Positions 16,594-25,303 of a stretch of 64,000 bases of DNA are shown piece by piece. The notes beneath the pieces are model-generated. The model was not told the DNA's origin. It saw nothing but the letters and a program-made list of their open reading frames with translations, and made no database searches. The stretch's first letter is position 1, and each line of letters begins with the position of its first letter. The stretch is taken from contig DATHYT010000047.1 of the NCBI GenBank assembly GCA_035459025.1, positions 7,740 to 71,739 of the forward strand, given 5' to 3'. The stretch is from JAABQT01 sp035459025. GTDB taxonomy: Bacteria > Pseudomonadota > Gammaproteobacteria > Burkholderiales > SG8-39. The position numbers were made by a program, and so were the translations under genes.

Positions 16594-17447
16594 AGGGCAA
16601 GAACATCCTCGTCACCGGGGGCGGCACCGGCCTGGGCAAGGAGATCGCCGCCAAGTATTTGCAGCTGGGCGCCGGCCTGTGGATCGCGGGCCGGCGCGCC
16701 GGGGTTCTCGAAGACACCGCGAAGGAGCTTACCGCGAAGCACGGCGGCACCGTGCGCACGCACGCGGTGGACATCCGCGACTACGCCGCGGTCGACGCCA
16801 TGATCCAGCACATCTGGGACGCGTCGGGCCCGCTCACGGGGCTCGTCAACAACGCAGCCGGCAACTTCATCAGTCCGACCAAGGACCTCACGCCGAACGG
16901 CTTCAACGCCATCGCCAACATCGTGTTCCACGGCACCTTCTACGTCACGCACTCGATCGGCAAGCGCTGGATTGCCGGCGGGCACAAGGGCTCGGTGGTG
17001 TCGATCCTGGTGACCTGGGTGTGGACCGGCTCGCCCTACGTCGTGCCTTCGGCCATGTCCAAGGCGGGGCTGCACATCATGACCAAGTCGCTCGCCGTGG
17101 AATGGGGCAAGCACGGCATCCGCCTGAACGCCATCGCGCCGGGGCCCTTCCCCACCGAGGGCGCGAGCAAGCGCCTCAGGCCCGGATCGAGCTTCGGCGA
17201 GTCGACCAAGGTGAACCCGATGCGCCGCGTCGGCGAGATGTCGGAGCTGCAGAACCTCGCCGCGTTCCTGATGGCCGACGGCTGCGAGTGGCTCTCGGGC
17301 GAAACCATCGCCATCGACGGCGCGGGCTACCTCGCCACCGGCGCCTACTTCACCGAGCTCGACAAGATGACGGACGCCGACTGGCAAAAGGCGCGCGAGC
17401 TGATCAAGGCGCAGAACGACAAGGACCGCGCCGGCCGGAGCGCCTGA
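16572..17447 (+). CDS. SDR resembling 2,4-dienoyl-CoA reductase
   Basis: A 291-residue short-chain dehydrogenase with a TGGGTGLG cofactor loop, NNAAGNF, and the segment VVPSAMSKAGL followed by LAVEWGKHGIRLN, as in mitochondrial DECR1. In most SDRs the catalytic Tyr is four residues before the Lys; here that place is Ser. DECR enzymes instead use a Tyr 15 residues before the Lys, but here that position is Trp, and a Tyr lies only eight residues before. NADPH-dependent reduction in degradation of unsaturated fatty acyl-CoA is the likely role, but the catalytic residue is unclear. Eight bases separate it from the Nudix-MBL gene, so they are probably co-transcribed. Confidence 0.85.
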   Translation: MFRDGLLKGKNILVTGGGTGLGKEIAAKYLQLGAGLWIAGRRAGVLEDTAKELTAKHGGTVRTHAVDIRDYAAVDAMIQHIWDASGPLTGLVNNAAGNFISPTKDLTPNGFNAIANIVFHGTFYVTHSIGKRWIAGGHKGSVVSILVTWVWTGSPYVVPSAMSKAGLHIMTKSLAVEWGKHGIRLNAIAPGPFPTEGASKRLRPGSSFGESTKVNPMRRVGEMSELQNLAAFLMADGCEWLSGETIAIDGAGYLATGAYFTELDKMTDADWQKARELIKAQNDKDRAGRSA

Positions 17448-17455
17448 GCGCGCGC

Positions 17456-19123
17456 ATGACCGACAAGCTCGTCCCCCGCCCCGCGGCGACCCTGCTCCTG
17501 CTGCGCGATGGCAGCCTCGGTCCCGAGGCGTTCCTGCTGCAGCGCACGCACGACGCCGCGTTCCTCGGCGGCGCGCACGTGTTCCCGGGCGGCGCGCTCG
17601 ACAAGGCCGACCGCGACCCGCGCGTACTGCGCCGCGTCGCCGGGCTCACCGACGCCGAGGCGAGCGCGCGGCTCGGCGTGGACGCCGGCGGGCTCGCCTT
17701 CTGGGTGGCGGCGATGCGCGAATGCTTCGAGGAAGCGGGCATCCTGCTCGCCGAGGGCGAGGACGGACGGCCGCTCACCGCGGCGCGCGCGGTGGCCCTC
17801 GCGCCCAGCCGCGCACTGCTGCACTCGGGCAAGCTCGGCTTCCACGAGTTCCTCGAGAAGGAGCGGCTGCTGCTGCGCGGGCGCGAGCTCGCCTACTTCG
17901 GCCACTGGGTCACGGCGCCGGGGCGCGCCCGGCGCTTCGATACGCGCTTTTTCCTTGCGCTCGCCCCCGAGACGCAGCGCGGCGCGCATGACGGCACCGA
18001 GCTGGTGGCGAGCGCGTGGCTGCGCCCGCAGGAGGCCATCGAGCGCGAGGCGCGCGGCGAGATCCAGCTGGTCTTCGCCACCAAGAACACGCTCGCCGAC
18101 CTGGTGCGCTTCGCGCGCGCCAAGGACGCGCTCGAGCACGCGCGCGAAGCCGAGGTCGAGACCAACCGCGCCTGCTGGGCACTCGCGCCCGACGGCGCCG
18201 CGGCGCTGTTCCGCCGCCGCGACCCGCAGTACTTCGAGATCCACTGGTCCGATCCCGAGGAAACCGGGCAGACCAGCGTCGCGCTCGCGCCCGGGCTCGC
18301 CAAGCGGCTCGATCCGCTGGTGACGCGCGTGATCGCGCCCAACCCCGGCATGATGACCGGCCCCGGCACCAATACCTATCTGGTGGGCGAAAGCGAGCTC
18401 GCGGTCATCGACCCCGGCCCGGCGATCGACGAGCACATCGCCGCGGTGCTCGCGGCGGGCGCGGGCCGCATCCGCTGGATCCTGTGCACCCACACGCACA
18501 TGGACCATTCGCCCGCGGCCGCCGCGCTCAAGGCCGCCACCGGCGCGGTAGTCATCGGGCGCCCCGCGCCGGATCACCCCGGCCAGGACCGCGATTTCGC
18601 GCCGGAGCGCGTGCTCGCGCACGGCGATCGCTTGATGTTCGGCGGATTCACGTTGCGCGCGCTGCATACGCCGGGCCATGCGTCGAACCACCTGTGCTAC
18701 CTGCTCGAGAACACGCGGATGCTGTTCACGGGCGACCACGTCATGCAGGGCTCGACGGTGGTGATCAATCCGCCCGACGGCGACATGCGCGCCTACCTCG
18801 CGTCGCTGGAACTGCTGCTCGGCGAGGACATCCTGATCCTCGCGCCGGGCCACGGCTACCTGATCGGCGAGCCGCACCGCGAGGCGCGGCGCCTGATCCG
18901 GCATCGCCTGGCGCGCGAGCAGAAAGTGGTGTGGGCGCTGCAGCGTCTCGCCGCGCCCACTGCCGAGGCGCTGGTGAGCGAGGTGTACGACGACGTCGCG
19001 CCGCGCCTGCACGGCGTGGCGCTGCGTTCGCTGTCGGCGCACCTGGACAAGCTCGCGCTCGAAGGCCGCGCGCGCGCCGCGGACGGGCGCTGGTCGCTGG
19101 TACAATCGTCCACGGTCGAGTGA
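17456..19123 (+). CDS. Nudix-metallo-beta-lactamase fusion hydrolase
   Basis: A 555-residue two-domain protein. Residues 1-210 form a Nudix-like domain: FPGGALDKAD near 44 and AMRECFEEAG near 86-95 are the two halves of the Nudix box, separated by an insertion of about 35 residues. Residues 290-480 form a LACTB2/glyoxalase-II-like MBL domain with HTHMDH (346-351), TPGHASNH and FTGDH metal ligands, followed by a winged-helix-like tail to 555. Nudix domains cleave nucleoside diphosphate-X bonds, CoA included; MBL domains hydrolyse thioesters or nucleic acid. Both active sites look intact. Position after a dienoyl-CoA-reductase-like gene hints at acyl-CoA substrates, which is inference. Confidence 0.88.
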   Translation: MTDKLVPRPAATLLLLRDGSLGPEAFLLQRTHDAAFLGGAHVFPGGALDKADRDPRVLRRVAGLTDAEASARLGVDAGGLAFWVAAMRECFEEAGILLAEGEDGRPLTAARAVALAPSRALLHSGKLGFHEFLEKERLLLRGRELAYFGHWVTAPGRARRFDTRFFLALAPETQRGAHDGTELVASAWLRPQEAIEREARGEIQLVFATKNTLADLVRFARAKDALEHAREAEVETNRACWALAPDGAAALFRRRDPQYFEIHWSDPEETGQTSVALAPGLAKRLDPLVTRVIAPNPGMMTGPGTNTYLVGESELAVIDPGPAIDEHIAAVLAAGAGRIRWILCTHTHMDHSPAAAALKAATGAVVIGRPAPDHPGQDRDFAPERVLAHGDRLMFGGFTLRALHTPGHASNHLCYLLENTRMLFTGDHVMQGSTVVINPPDGDMRAYLASLELLLGEDILILAPGHGYLIGEPHREARRLIRHRLAREQKVVWALQRLAAPTAEALVSEVYDDVAPRLHGVALRSLSAHLDKLALEGRARAADGRWSLVQSSTVE

Positions 19124-19142
19124 CCGCCGGGGGAGCCGCGCC

Positions 19143-19409
19143 ATGGGCAGCTATGAACAGACGCTGAAGCTGGTCACCAACCTCGATCGCGCCGCGATCG
19201 AAGCGCGCCTCGCCGACGTCCGCGGCACTGCGCAGTCGGCGGGCCTCGCCGAGGTGGCGCAGCAGCTCGTGCACGCGCCCGGCGCGCCGCGCGGCGACCT
19301 CGAGCAGAGGATCCACGGCGCGCTCAAGCTCCTCGCCGGCAAGCCCGAGCACAAGGCGCTCCAGGCGCAGCTCGAGCTGGTGGAGATCAACCTTCCGAAC
19401 CTGAAGTAG
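19143..19409 (+). CDS. hypothetical protein, 88 residues
   Basis: I do not recognise a family. The protein is soluble and helical with charged, coiled-coil-like segments (AAIEARLADVRGTAQ, then LQAQLELVEINLPNLK). GGGGGAGCC before ATG 19143 gives a usable ribosome site. A TACAAT within the end of the preceding gene could serve as its own -10. Its TAG stop is followed in the same frame, without an intervening stop, by the glutathione reductase frame. Confidence 0.6.
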   Translation: MGSYEQTLKLVTNLDRAAIEARLADVRGTAQSAGLAEVAQQLVHAPGAPRGDLEQRIHGALKLLAGKPEHKALQAQLELVEINLPNLK

Positions 19410-19424
19410 CGACGCACCCGCAGC

Positions 19425-20765
19425 CTGAAGTTCGACTTCGATCTCTTTACCATCGGCGGTGGCTCGGGCGGCGTGCGCGCGAGCCGCGTGGCGGCGTCAT
19501 TCGGCGCTCGCGTCGCGGTGGCCGAGTCGGGCCGCTTCGGCGGCACCTGCGTCAACGTCGGCTGCATCCCGAAGAAGCTCTTGTCCTATGCCGCGCACTA
19601 CCGCGAGGACTTCGCGGTGGCGAAGAGCTTCGGCTGGAGCGTCGGCGAGCCGACGTTCGACTGGCGCACGCTGGTCGCCAACAAGGACCGCGAGATCGCG
19701 CGGCTGAACGGCGTCTACGAGAACGTCCTGACGAAGGCGGGCGCGAAGATCCTGCGCGCGCGCGCCACGGTGATCGACCCGCATACGGTCGAAGCGGACG
19801 GCCGGCGCCACACCGCACGCCACATCCTCGTCGCCACCGGCAGCCGGCCGCAGGTGCCGCAGATTCCCGGGCGCGAGCTCGCCATCACGTCGAACGAGGC
19901 CTTCTTTCTCGAGCGGCTGCCGCGGCGCGCGCTGGTGGTGGGCGCGGGCTACATCGCGCTCGAGTTCGCTTCCATCTTCAACGGGCTCGGCGTGCACACG
20001 ACGCTCGCCTACCGCGGCGCGCGGCTGCTGCGCGGCTTCGACGCGGATCTCGGCGAGCGCATCGCCGAGGAGATGAGGAAGAAAGGCATCGCCGTCCGCC
20101 TGCACACCAATCCCGCGAAGCTGGAATCCGGCATCCGCGTCACTTATGAAGACGGTGCCACGCAGGAGGTGGACCTCGTCCTGTTCGCCACCGGCCGCAA
20201 ACCCAATACCGCGGGCCTCGGCCTGGAAGGCGCCGGCGTGCAGCTCGGCGCGGGCGGGGCAGTGGCGGTAGACGAGTTTTCGCGCAGCTCGGTGGCCTCG
20301 ATCCACGCCATCGGCGACGTCACCGATCGCCTGAATCTCACGCCGGTGGCCACGGCCGAAGGCATGGCGCTCGCGAAGACGCTGTTTCGCGGCGAGCCCA
20401 CGCCGGTCGATCACGTCAACGTGCCCACCGCGGTCTTCTCCGATCCGAATCTCGCCACAGTGGGGTTGTCGGAGGAAGCAGCGCGCCGGCATTGCAGTGA
20501 AGTGGACGTCTACAAGACGGCGTTCCGTGCCCTGAAGCTCACCCTGGGCGGGCACGAGGAGCGCACGTTCATGAAGCTGGTGGTCGATGCTGCGTCGCAG
20601 CGGGTGGTCGGCGCGCACATGATCGGGCCGGAGGCCGGCGAGATAATTCAAGGCGTTGCGATCGCCGTGAAGCTGGGCGCGACGAAAGCCCAGTTCGATG
20701 CCACTATCGGCATCCACCCTACCGCGGCGGAGGAATTCGTTACCATGCGGGAGAAGGCGTCCTGA
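19425..20765 (+). CDS. gor: glutathione reductase, apparent CTG start
   Basis: A 446-residue FAD/NAD(P)H disulfide oxidoreductase reducing glutathione disulfide. FAD motif GGGSGG at 11-16, redox disulfide CVNVGC (Cys42, Cys47), NADPH motif GAGYIALEFA, second FAD motif (IHAIGDVTDR) and C-terminal GIHPTAAEE with the active-site His-Glu pair are all present. The FAD motif begins only ten residues after CTG 19425. Between the preceding in-frame TAG (19407) and the motif there is no ATG, GTG or TTG. The next GTG (19473) would cut the FAD motif away. So CTG 19425 is the best start, unless the assembly has an error. Two bases separate it from cfa. Confidence 0.92.
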   Translation: MKFDFDLFTIGGGSGGVRASRVAASFGARVAVAESGRFGGTCVNVGCIPKKLLSYAAHYREDFAVAKSFGWSVGEPTFDWRTLVANKDREIARLNGVYENVLTKAGAKILRARATVIDPHTVEADGRRHTARHILVATGSRPQVPQIPGRELAITSNEAFFLERLPRRALVVGAGYIALEFASIFNGLGVHTTLAYRGARLLRGFDADLGERIAEEMRKKGIAVRLHTNPAKLESGIRVTYEDGATQEVDLVLFATGRKPNTAGLGLEGAGVQLGAGGAVAVDEFSRSSVASIHAIGDVTDRLNLTPVATAEGMALAKTLFRGEPTPVDHVNVPTAVFSDPNLATVGLSEEAARRHCSEVDVYKTAFRALKLTLGGHEERTFMKLVVDAASQRVVGAHMIGPEAGEIIQGVAIAVKLGATKAQFDATIGIHPTAAEEFVTMREKAS

Positions 20766-20767
20766 CA

Positions 20768-21982
20768 ATGGTTCTCGAATCGCAGATCGAGAAGATGGTT
20801 GGCCAGTTGCGCGCCAGCGCCGGCCTGCCGCTCGCCATCGAGCTGTGGAACGGCAAGCGCTACGCCCTGGGCGAGCGCCCGACCGTGACGCTGCGGGTCC
20901 CCGCCGCCTCGGCGGTGAAGTACCTGGCGAAAGCCGACCTCGCCGCGCTCGGCGAGGCCTTCGTCGAGGGCCACATCGAGGTCGACGGGCCCATCGGCGA
21001 CGCCATCCGCGCGGCCGAAAGCCTGGCGCGGCGCCTGGGCGGCGCCAGGAAGGGCCGCGTCCCCGGCCTGCTGCGCAACATGCACTCGAAGAAGACCGAT
21101 TCGGCGGCGATCCGCTACCACTACGACGTCTCGAACGACTTTTACGCGCTGTGGCTGGACAGGCGCATGGTCTATTCCTGCGCCTACTTCCGGACCGGCG
21201 AAGAATCGATCGAGCAGGCGCAGGAGCACAAGCTCGACCACATCTGCCGCAAGCTCAGGCTGGCGCCGGGCGAGCGCTTTCTCGATATCGGCTGCGGCTG
21301 GGGCGCGCTCGTGCTGCACGCCGCCGAGCGCTACGGCGTGCGCGCGACCGGCATCACGCTCTCGGAGAACCAGCACGCGCTCGCCAATGAGCGCATCCGC
21401 GCCGCGGGCCTGCAGGACCGGTGCGAGGTGCGGCTGCAGGACTACCGCGACGTGCCCGGCGAGGGCGCGTTCGACAAGATCGCCTCGGTGGGCATGTTCG
21501 AGCACGTCGGCCTGAAGAACCTGCCGCTGTACTTCGGCGTCATTCGCCGGCTGCTGGCCGACGGCGGCATCGCCCTCAACCACGGCATTACGTCCATCGA
21601 TCCGGACAGCCGCTCCGTGGGCCTGGGCGCGGGCGACTTCATCGGCAAGTACGTCTTCCCGCACGGCGAGCTGCCGCACCTGTCGCTCGTGATCCGCGAG
21701 ATGGGCGCCGCCGGCCTCGAGGTCATGGACTCGGAGACGCTGCGGCTGCATTACGCCAAGACGCTGCAGCACTGGAGCGGGCGGCTGGAAGCGAACCTGG
21801 ACCAGGCGCGCAAGTTCGCCGGCGAGAAGCGCCTGCGCATCTGGCGCGCGTACCTTGCGGGCTGCGCGCACGCGTTCGGCGAGGGCTGGGTGTCGATCCA
21901 GCAGGTGCTGGCGGTGAAGACGGGCAGCGATCCGCGCCGCAACCCGCTGCCGTGGACGCGGGACTACATGTACCAGCGCTAG
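20768..21982 (+). CDS. cfa: cyclopropane-fatty-acyl-phospholipid synthase
   Basis: A 404-residue S-adenosylmethionine enzyme that methylenates unsaturated phospholipid acyl chains at the inner membrane, usually in stationary phase or acid stress. The N-terminal lipid-binding part is followed by the signature IRYHYDVSNDFYALWLD, the SAM loop LDIGCGWGALVLHA and the conserved GMFEHVG. The C-terminal half carries the family IRxMGAAGLEV region. Length is as in CfaB-type enzymes. It lies two bases after gor, giving a redox and membrane-stress pair. It ends in CTAG shared with the convergent TSUP gene. Confidence 0.93.
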   Translation: MVLESQIEKMVGQLRASAGLPLAIELWNGKRYALGERPTVTLRVPAASAVKYLAKADLAALGEAFVEGHIEVDGPIGDAIRAAESLARRLGGARKGRVPGLLRNMHSKKTDSAAIRYHYDVSNDFYALWLDRRMVYSCAYFRTGEESIEQAQEHKLDHICRKLRLAPGERFLDIGCGWGALVLHAAERYGVRATGITLSENQHALANERIRAAGLQDRCEVRLQDYRDVPGEGAFDKIASVGMFEHVGLKNLPLYFGVIRRLLADGGIALNHGITSIDPDSRSVGLGAGDFIGKYVFPHGELPHLSLVIREMGAAGLEVMDSETLRLHYAKTLQHWSGRLEANLDQARKFAGEKRLRIWRAYLAGCAHAFGEGWVSIQQVLAVKTGSDPRRNPLPWTRDYMYQR

Positions 21983-22728
21983 CCCAGCGCGCGCAGGACC
22001 AGGCTGCCCCCCGTCAACAGCAGCACCGCCGCCACCGCGCGCAGCAGCTGCTCGCGCGAGATCCTGAGGTACATGCGCCGCGCCACCGCGATGCCCAGCA
22101 TCGCCGCAGGCACCGCGCCGATCGCCACCAGCCACACCTTCGGCTCGAGCAGCAGGCCGGTGAGCAGAAACGCGGCTACGCGCAGCGAGATGCTGGTCAG
22201 CGTTGCAAAGCCCATCGTCGCGCGGAACTGCTCCTTGGTGAGCCCGCGCTGCGACAGATAGATCGCGTAGGGCGGCCCGCCCGCACCGAACAGCGTGCTG
22301 GTGACGCCGCCGGCGAGCCCGGCGATCCATGCCCAGCCCGCCGCGATCACGCGGTGCGACTCATGCCGGAACAGGCTGTAGAGCGCGTAGCCGAAGACGA
22401 ACGCGCCGAGCGCGGCCATGCCCGCCGCGCGCGGCAGGTTGACCAGGACCGTGACGCCGAGCGCCGTGCCGGCGAGGATCATCGGCACGAGGCGCATCCA
22501 CTCCGCCTTCACCGCGTTTCTCGGGCTCTCGAAGCCCACGCGCAGCGCGCTCGACAGGTCGCACAGCGCGTACAGCGCCAGCGCCAGCTGCAGGGGCACG
22601 AAATGCGTGGCGAGCGGCATGGTGACCAGCGCCGAGCCAAAGCCGGTGAGCCCGAAAACCAGGGCACCGGCAAACGCGATCGGGATGAGGGCGAGCAGCT
22701 CCCACTGCCCGCCGAGGAGCTCGCTCAG
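21979..22728 (-). CDS. TSUP/TauE-SafE family permease, apparent CTG start
   Basis: A 249-residue inner-membrane protein with about eight hydrophobic segments and the family's repeated GLTGFG and GGVTSTLFGAGGPP motifs. Members export sulfite, sulfoacetate or related anions. The first helix begins about ten residues after CTG 22728. No ATG, GTG or TTG lies before it in a suitable place, and the first in-frame ATG is after helix one. The CTG overlaps the TGA stop of the upstream PEBP gene (CTGA), the same four-base coupling seen throughout this operon with ATGA. It is the last gene of the seven-gene unit. Confidence 0.85.
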   Translation of the reverse strand: MSELLGGQWELLALIPIAFAGALVFGLTGFGSALVTMPLATHFVPLQLALALYALCDLSSALRVGFESPRNAVKAEWMRLVPMILAGTALGVTVLVNLPRAAGMAALGAFVFGYALYSLFRHESHRVIAAGWAWIAGLAGGVTSTLFGAGGPPYAIYLSQRGLTKEQFRATMGFATLTSISLRVAAFLLTGLLLEPKVWLVAIGAVPAAMLGIAVARRMYLRISREQLLRAVAAVLLLTGGSLVLRALG

Positions 22729-23354
22729 GCCTTCACCGCCGGGTTGAGCGTGTAGAGGCCCGTGATCTTGGCGCTGCCGAGCACGTGCGGCTGGATCGCC
22801 TTGAGGAGCTCGGCGCCGCGGAACGCGCCCTCCAGCGGGCAGGTGTCCACGCCGAGCGCATACAGCGTGAAGACGTAGCGGTGCACGATCGAGTCGTTCC
22901 AGGGCGGGCAGGGCCCGTCGTAGCCGAAGTACTCGCCCGCCATGTCCTTGTCGGATGCGAACCAGCTGGTGTAGTCGTTCACGCCCTGGCGCGTGCCGCG
23001 CGGCCCCGCCGGGCCGGACTTGCCGCCCGCGGTGACGCCGCTCGAGAACTCGCCCTCGCGGATCGGCCCGGCGTCGGGCTTGAGATCCACCAGCAGCCAG
23101 TGGAAGAACTCGATGCGCGGCAGCGTCGCCGGGATCTGGCGGTCCTCCTTGTTGACGTCGTCGGGCTTCGATGGCACGTCGACGTCGCCGCACACCAGAA
23201 CGAGCGACTTCGTGCCCGCCGGCAGGTCCCTCCAGGCGAAGTGCGGATTGCGGTTGTCGGAGAGCTTGACGTGGGTCTTGGCGTCCGCCACGCCAAACGC
23301 GCACTTGCCGGGGATCGCGCCCTTGTCGCTGAAGCTGTCGCTCGAGAGAATCAT
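22725..23354 (-). CDS. PEBP-like (YbhB/YbcL) family protein
   Basis: A 209-residue phosphatidylethanolamine-binding-like protein. It shows the family's conserved LVLVCGDVDVP-type strand, HWLLVDL and GYDGPCPPWNDS segments that line the anion-binding pocket. There is no signal peptide, so it is cytosolic. The ligand is unknown. AAGGAGGCGGCGC before ATG 23354 is a near-perfect ribosome site. The ATG overlaps the TGA of the upstream gene (ATGA). There is an unusual Gly/Lys/Pro-rich loop around residues 107-122. Confidence 0.85.
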   Translation of the reverse strand: MILSSDSFSDKGAIPGKCAFGVADAKTHVKLSDNRNPHFAWRDLPAGTKSLVLVCGDVDVPSKPDDVNKEDRQIPATLPRIEFFHWLLVDLKPDAGPIREGEFSSGVTAGGKSGPAGPRGTRQGVNDYTSWFASDKDMAGEYFGYDGPCPPWNDSIVHRYVFTLYALGVDTCPLEGAFRGAELLKAIQPHVLGSAKITGLYTLNPAVKA

Positions 23355-24118
23355 GCGCCGCCTCCTTCGGGGACAATTATAAGAGCCCCGGCGTCGAACC
23401 GGTTCATGCGTTTCAGTCGCGGCACGTAGCGCGGGAACGGCAGGCCGAAGCGCCGCTCGAGCCCGTGCGCGCGGCTCGCGAGCGTGTCCCAGGACAGCGC
23501 GCGCGGCGCGCCCTTGAGCGCGATGACGATCACGTTCGGGTCATAGAGCGCGGGCAGCGCCAGCACTGCGCCGCCGAACGCGCGCTCGACGCGCGCGATG
23601 CGCTCATCGAGCTTCGGATCGTCGTTCATCAGATTGAGCACCAGCGCACCCGGCGACTCGAGCGCGAGCCAGGCCGCGTCGAAGAACGCCTGGCTGACGA
23701 GCGCGGCGGGCGGGTGCTCGTCGGCGAACGCGTCCACCACCAGCAGGTCGCAGCACTCGGGCGCGAGCGCCTCGGCGCCGTCGCCGATCTCCACCACGAG
23801 GCGCGCGTCATCCGCCGGCAGGTGGAACTGCGCACGCGCCACCTGCACCACGCGCGGGTCGAGCTCCACCACGCGCGTGCGCAGCCGCGGCAGGCGCCGC
23901 CAGAAGAACTTCACCAGCGACCCGCCCCCCAGCCCGATCTTCAGCGCGCGCGCGGGGCGCGGGTGAAAAAGAAGGAACGTCATCATGCAGCGCGTGTACT
24001 CGAGCTCGAGCGCAAACGGGTCCGACAGGCGCATCGAGCTCTGGATGGCTTCGCCGCCGACGTGCAGCGTGCGCACGCCGCGCGCCTCGCTCACCGTGAG
24101 CGCCGGCACGCGGCTCAT
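23351..24118 (-). CDS. spermidine-synthase-like methyltransferase-fold protein
   Basis: A 255-residue Rossmann protein with an SAM-type glycine loop (IGLGGGSLVKFF), acidic VVELDP, and LLVVDAFADEHPP where polyamine synthases carry the Asp of the active site. It lacks the N-terminal beta domain of true spermidine synthases, so it belongs to the short SpeE-like group of uncertain substrate. It overlaps both neighbours by four bases (ATGA) within the seven-gene operon. Confidence 0.8.
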   Translation of the reverse strand: MSRVPALTVSEARGVRTLHVGGEAIQSSMRLSDPFALELEYTRCMMTFLLFHPRPARALKIGLGGGSLVKFFWRRLPRLRTRVVELDPRVVQVARAQFHLPADDARLVVEIGDGAEALAPECCDLLVVDAFADEHPPAALVSQAFFDAAWLALESPGALVLNLMNDDPKLDERIARVERAFGGAVLALPALYDPNVIVIALKGAPRALSWDTLASRAHGLERRFGLPFPRYVPRLKRMNRFDAGALIIVPEGGGA

Positions 24119-25296
24119 GCGTGGCGCTGCGGCAGGTGCCGGCGCATCAGCACCGCGAGCGTGGCGCCGGCGAAGCTGAGCGCTGCGCAGGCGAGGATCG
24201 ACAGGTCGTAGCTGCCGGTGGCGTCAAAGCTCGCACCGGCGAACGTCGGTCCGACCAGCGTGCCCAGGCCTGCCGCGGTGTACAAGGCGCCGATGATGGC
24301 CGAGAGCGCGCGCGGGCCGAAGATGTCCATGCACACAGTGGGCGCGAGCGCCACATAGCCGCCATACAGGGTGCCGAACACCACGGCGAATACCGCCAGC
24401 GCGAGGTAGCTGCTCGATGCCCACCACAGCACGAACATGAGCCCCAGCCCGGCGCCGACGCCCATCAGCGCGCGCAGGTGGCCGAGACGGTCGGCAATGC
24501 CGCCGACGAAAAAGCGTCCGAGCAGGCTTCCCAGGCCCAGGAGGCTCACGAGCGACACGCCTTGCGCTTCGCTCAGGCCGACGTCGATCGCGTAGGGCAC
24601 CAGGTGGACCATGGGCACGAAGAACCCCACGCAGATAAGAAGCGCCACGCCGTACAGCATCCAGAACACCGGGCTCCTCAGGCCTTCGGCGAGCGTCATG
24701 CCGGGAAGCGGCGCGCCGCCCGCGCCGCGGCGCACGGATTTGCGCCCGCCGAGCGCGAGCGCAGCGGGCACCGAGAGCAGGAGCATCGCCGCGGCGAGCG
24801 CGAGGTACGCATGGCGCCAGCCCACCAGCCCGATCAGCCAGGCTGCCGCCAGCGGCATGACGAGGTTGCCCGCGCCGATGCCGGACACGGCGATGCCCGA
24901 GGCGAGCGCGCGATGCTGCACGAACGCCTGCTGCACGGCGGCGACCGAGGGCACGTAGGAAAGCCCGATGCCCAGACCCGCGCCGAGGCTGTAAGTCAGG
25001 TAAAGCAGCTCCACCGAAGGCGCGTTGGCGGCGAGCGCGAGGCCGGCCGCCAGGCACAGCGCGCCCGCGAGGCACACGCCGCGCGGCCCGAAGCGATCGG
25101 CGAGCATGCCGCCCGGCACGCCGGCCGAGAACCACAGCAGGGCGCTCAGCGAAAAAACCAGCGAGACGTGGGCGCGCGAGGCGCCGAACTCGGCTTCGAA
25201 GGCGGCGAAGAACGCGGCGAACGAATAGGCCGCGCCGAAGCCCATGAACATGAGCGTGAAGGCGGCGAGCACCACCCCCCAGCCCGGACGCGGCAT
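24115..25296 (-). CDS. MFS transporter, OFA/monocarboxylate-like
   Basis: A 393-residue inner-membrane protein with 12 predicted helices. A DRFGPRG loop lies between helices 2 and 3 and a DRLGHLR loop between helices 8 and 9, both MFS motif A. The GLSYVPSVAAVQQAF segment is like oxalate/formate and monocarboxylate porters. The substrate is probably an organic anion or amino-acid derivative. ATG 25296 is chosen; TTG 25302 two codons earlier is possible. It follows the Rid-like gene by seven bases in the operon. Confidence 0.87.
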   Translation of the reverse strand: MPRPGWGVVLAAFTLMFMGFGAAYSFAAFFAAFEAEFGASRAHVSLVFSLSALLWFSAGVPGGMLADRFGPRGVCLAGALCLAAGLALAANAPSVELLYLTYSLGAGLGIGLSYVPSVAAVQQAFVQHRALASGIAVSGIGAGNLVMPLAAAWLIGLVGWRHAYLALAAAMLLLSVPAALALGGRKSVRRGAGGAPLPGMTLAEGLRSPVFWMLYGVALLICVGFFVPMVHLVPYAIDVGLSEAQGVSLVSLLGLGSLLGRFFVGGIADRLGHLRALMGVGAGLGLMFVLWWASSSYLALAVFAVVFGTLYGGYVALAPTVCMDIFGPRALSAIIGALYTAAGLGTLVGPTFAGASFDATGSYDLSILACAALSFAGATLAVLMRRHLPQRHA

Positions 25297-25303
25297 CGCC
25301 AAG

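Noticed and set aside
19143..20765. A fusion of the 88-residue protein with glutathione reductase by reading through TAG 19407
   Set aside because: The frames are in phase, but no suppressor context is visible and glutathione reductases have no such N-terminal domain. A CTG start is simpler. It is kept as an alternative in the findings.
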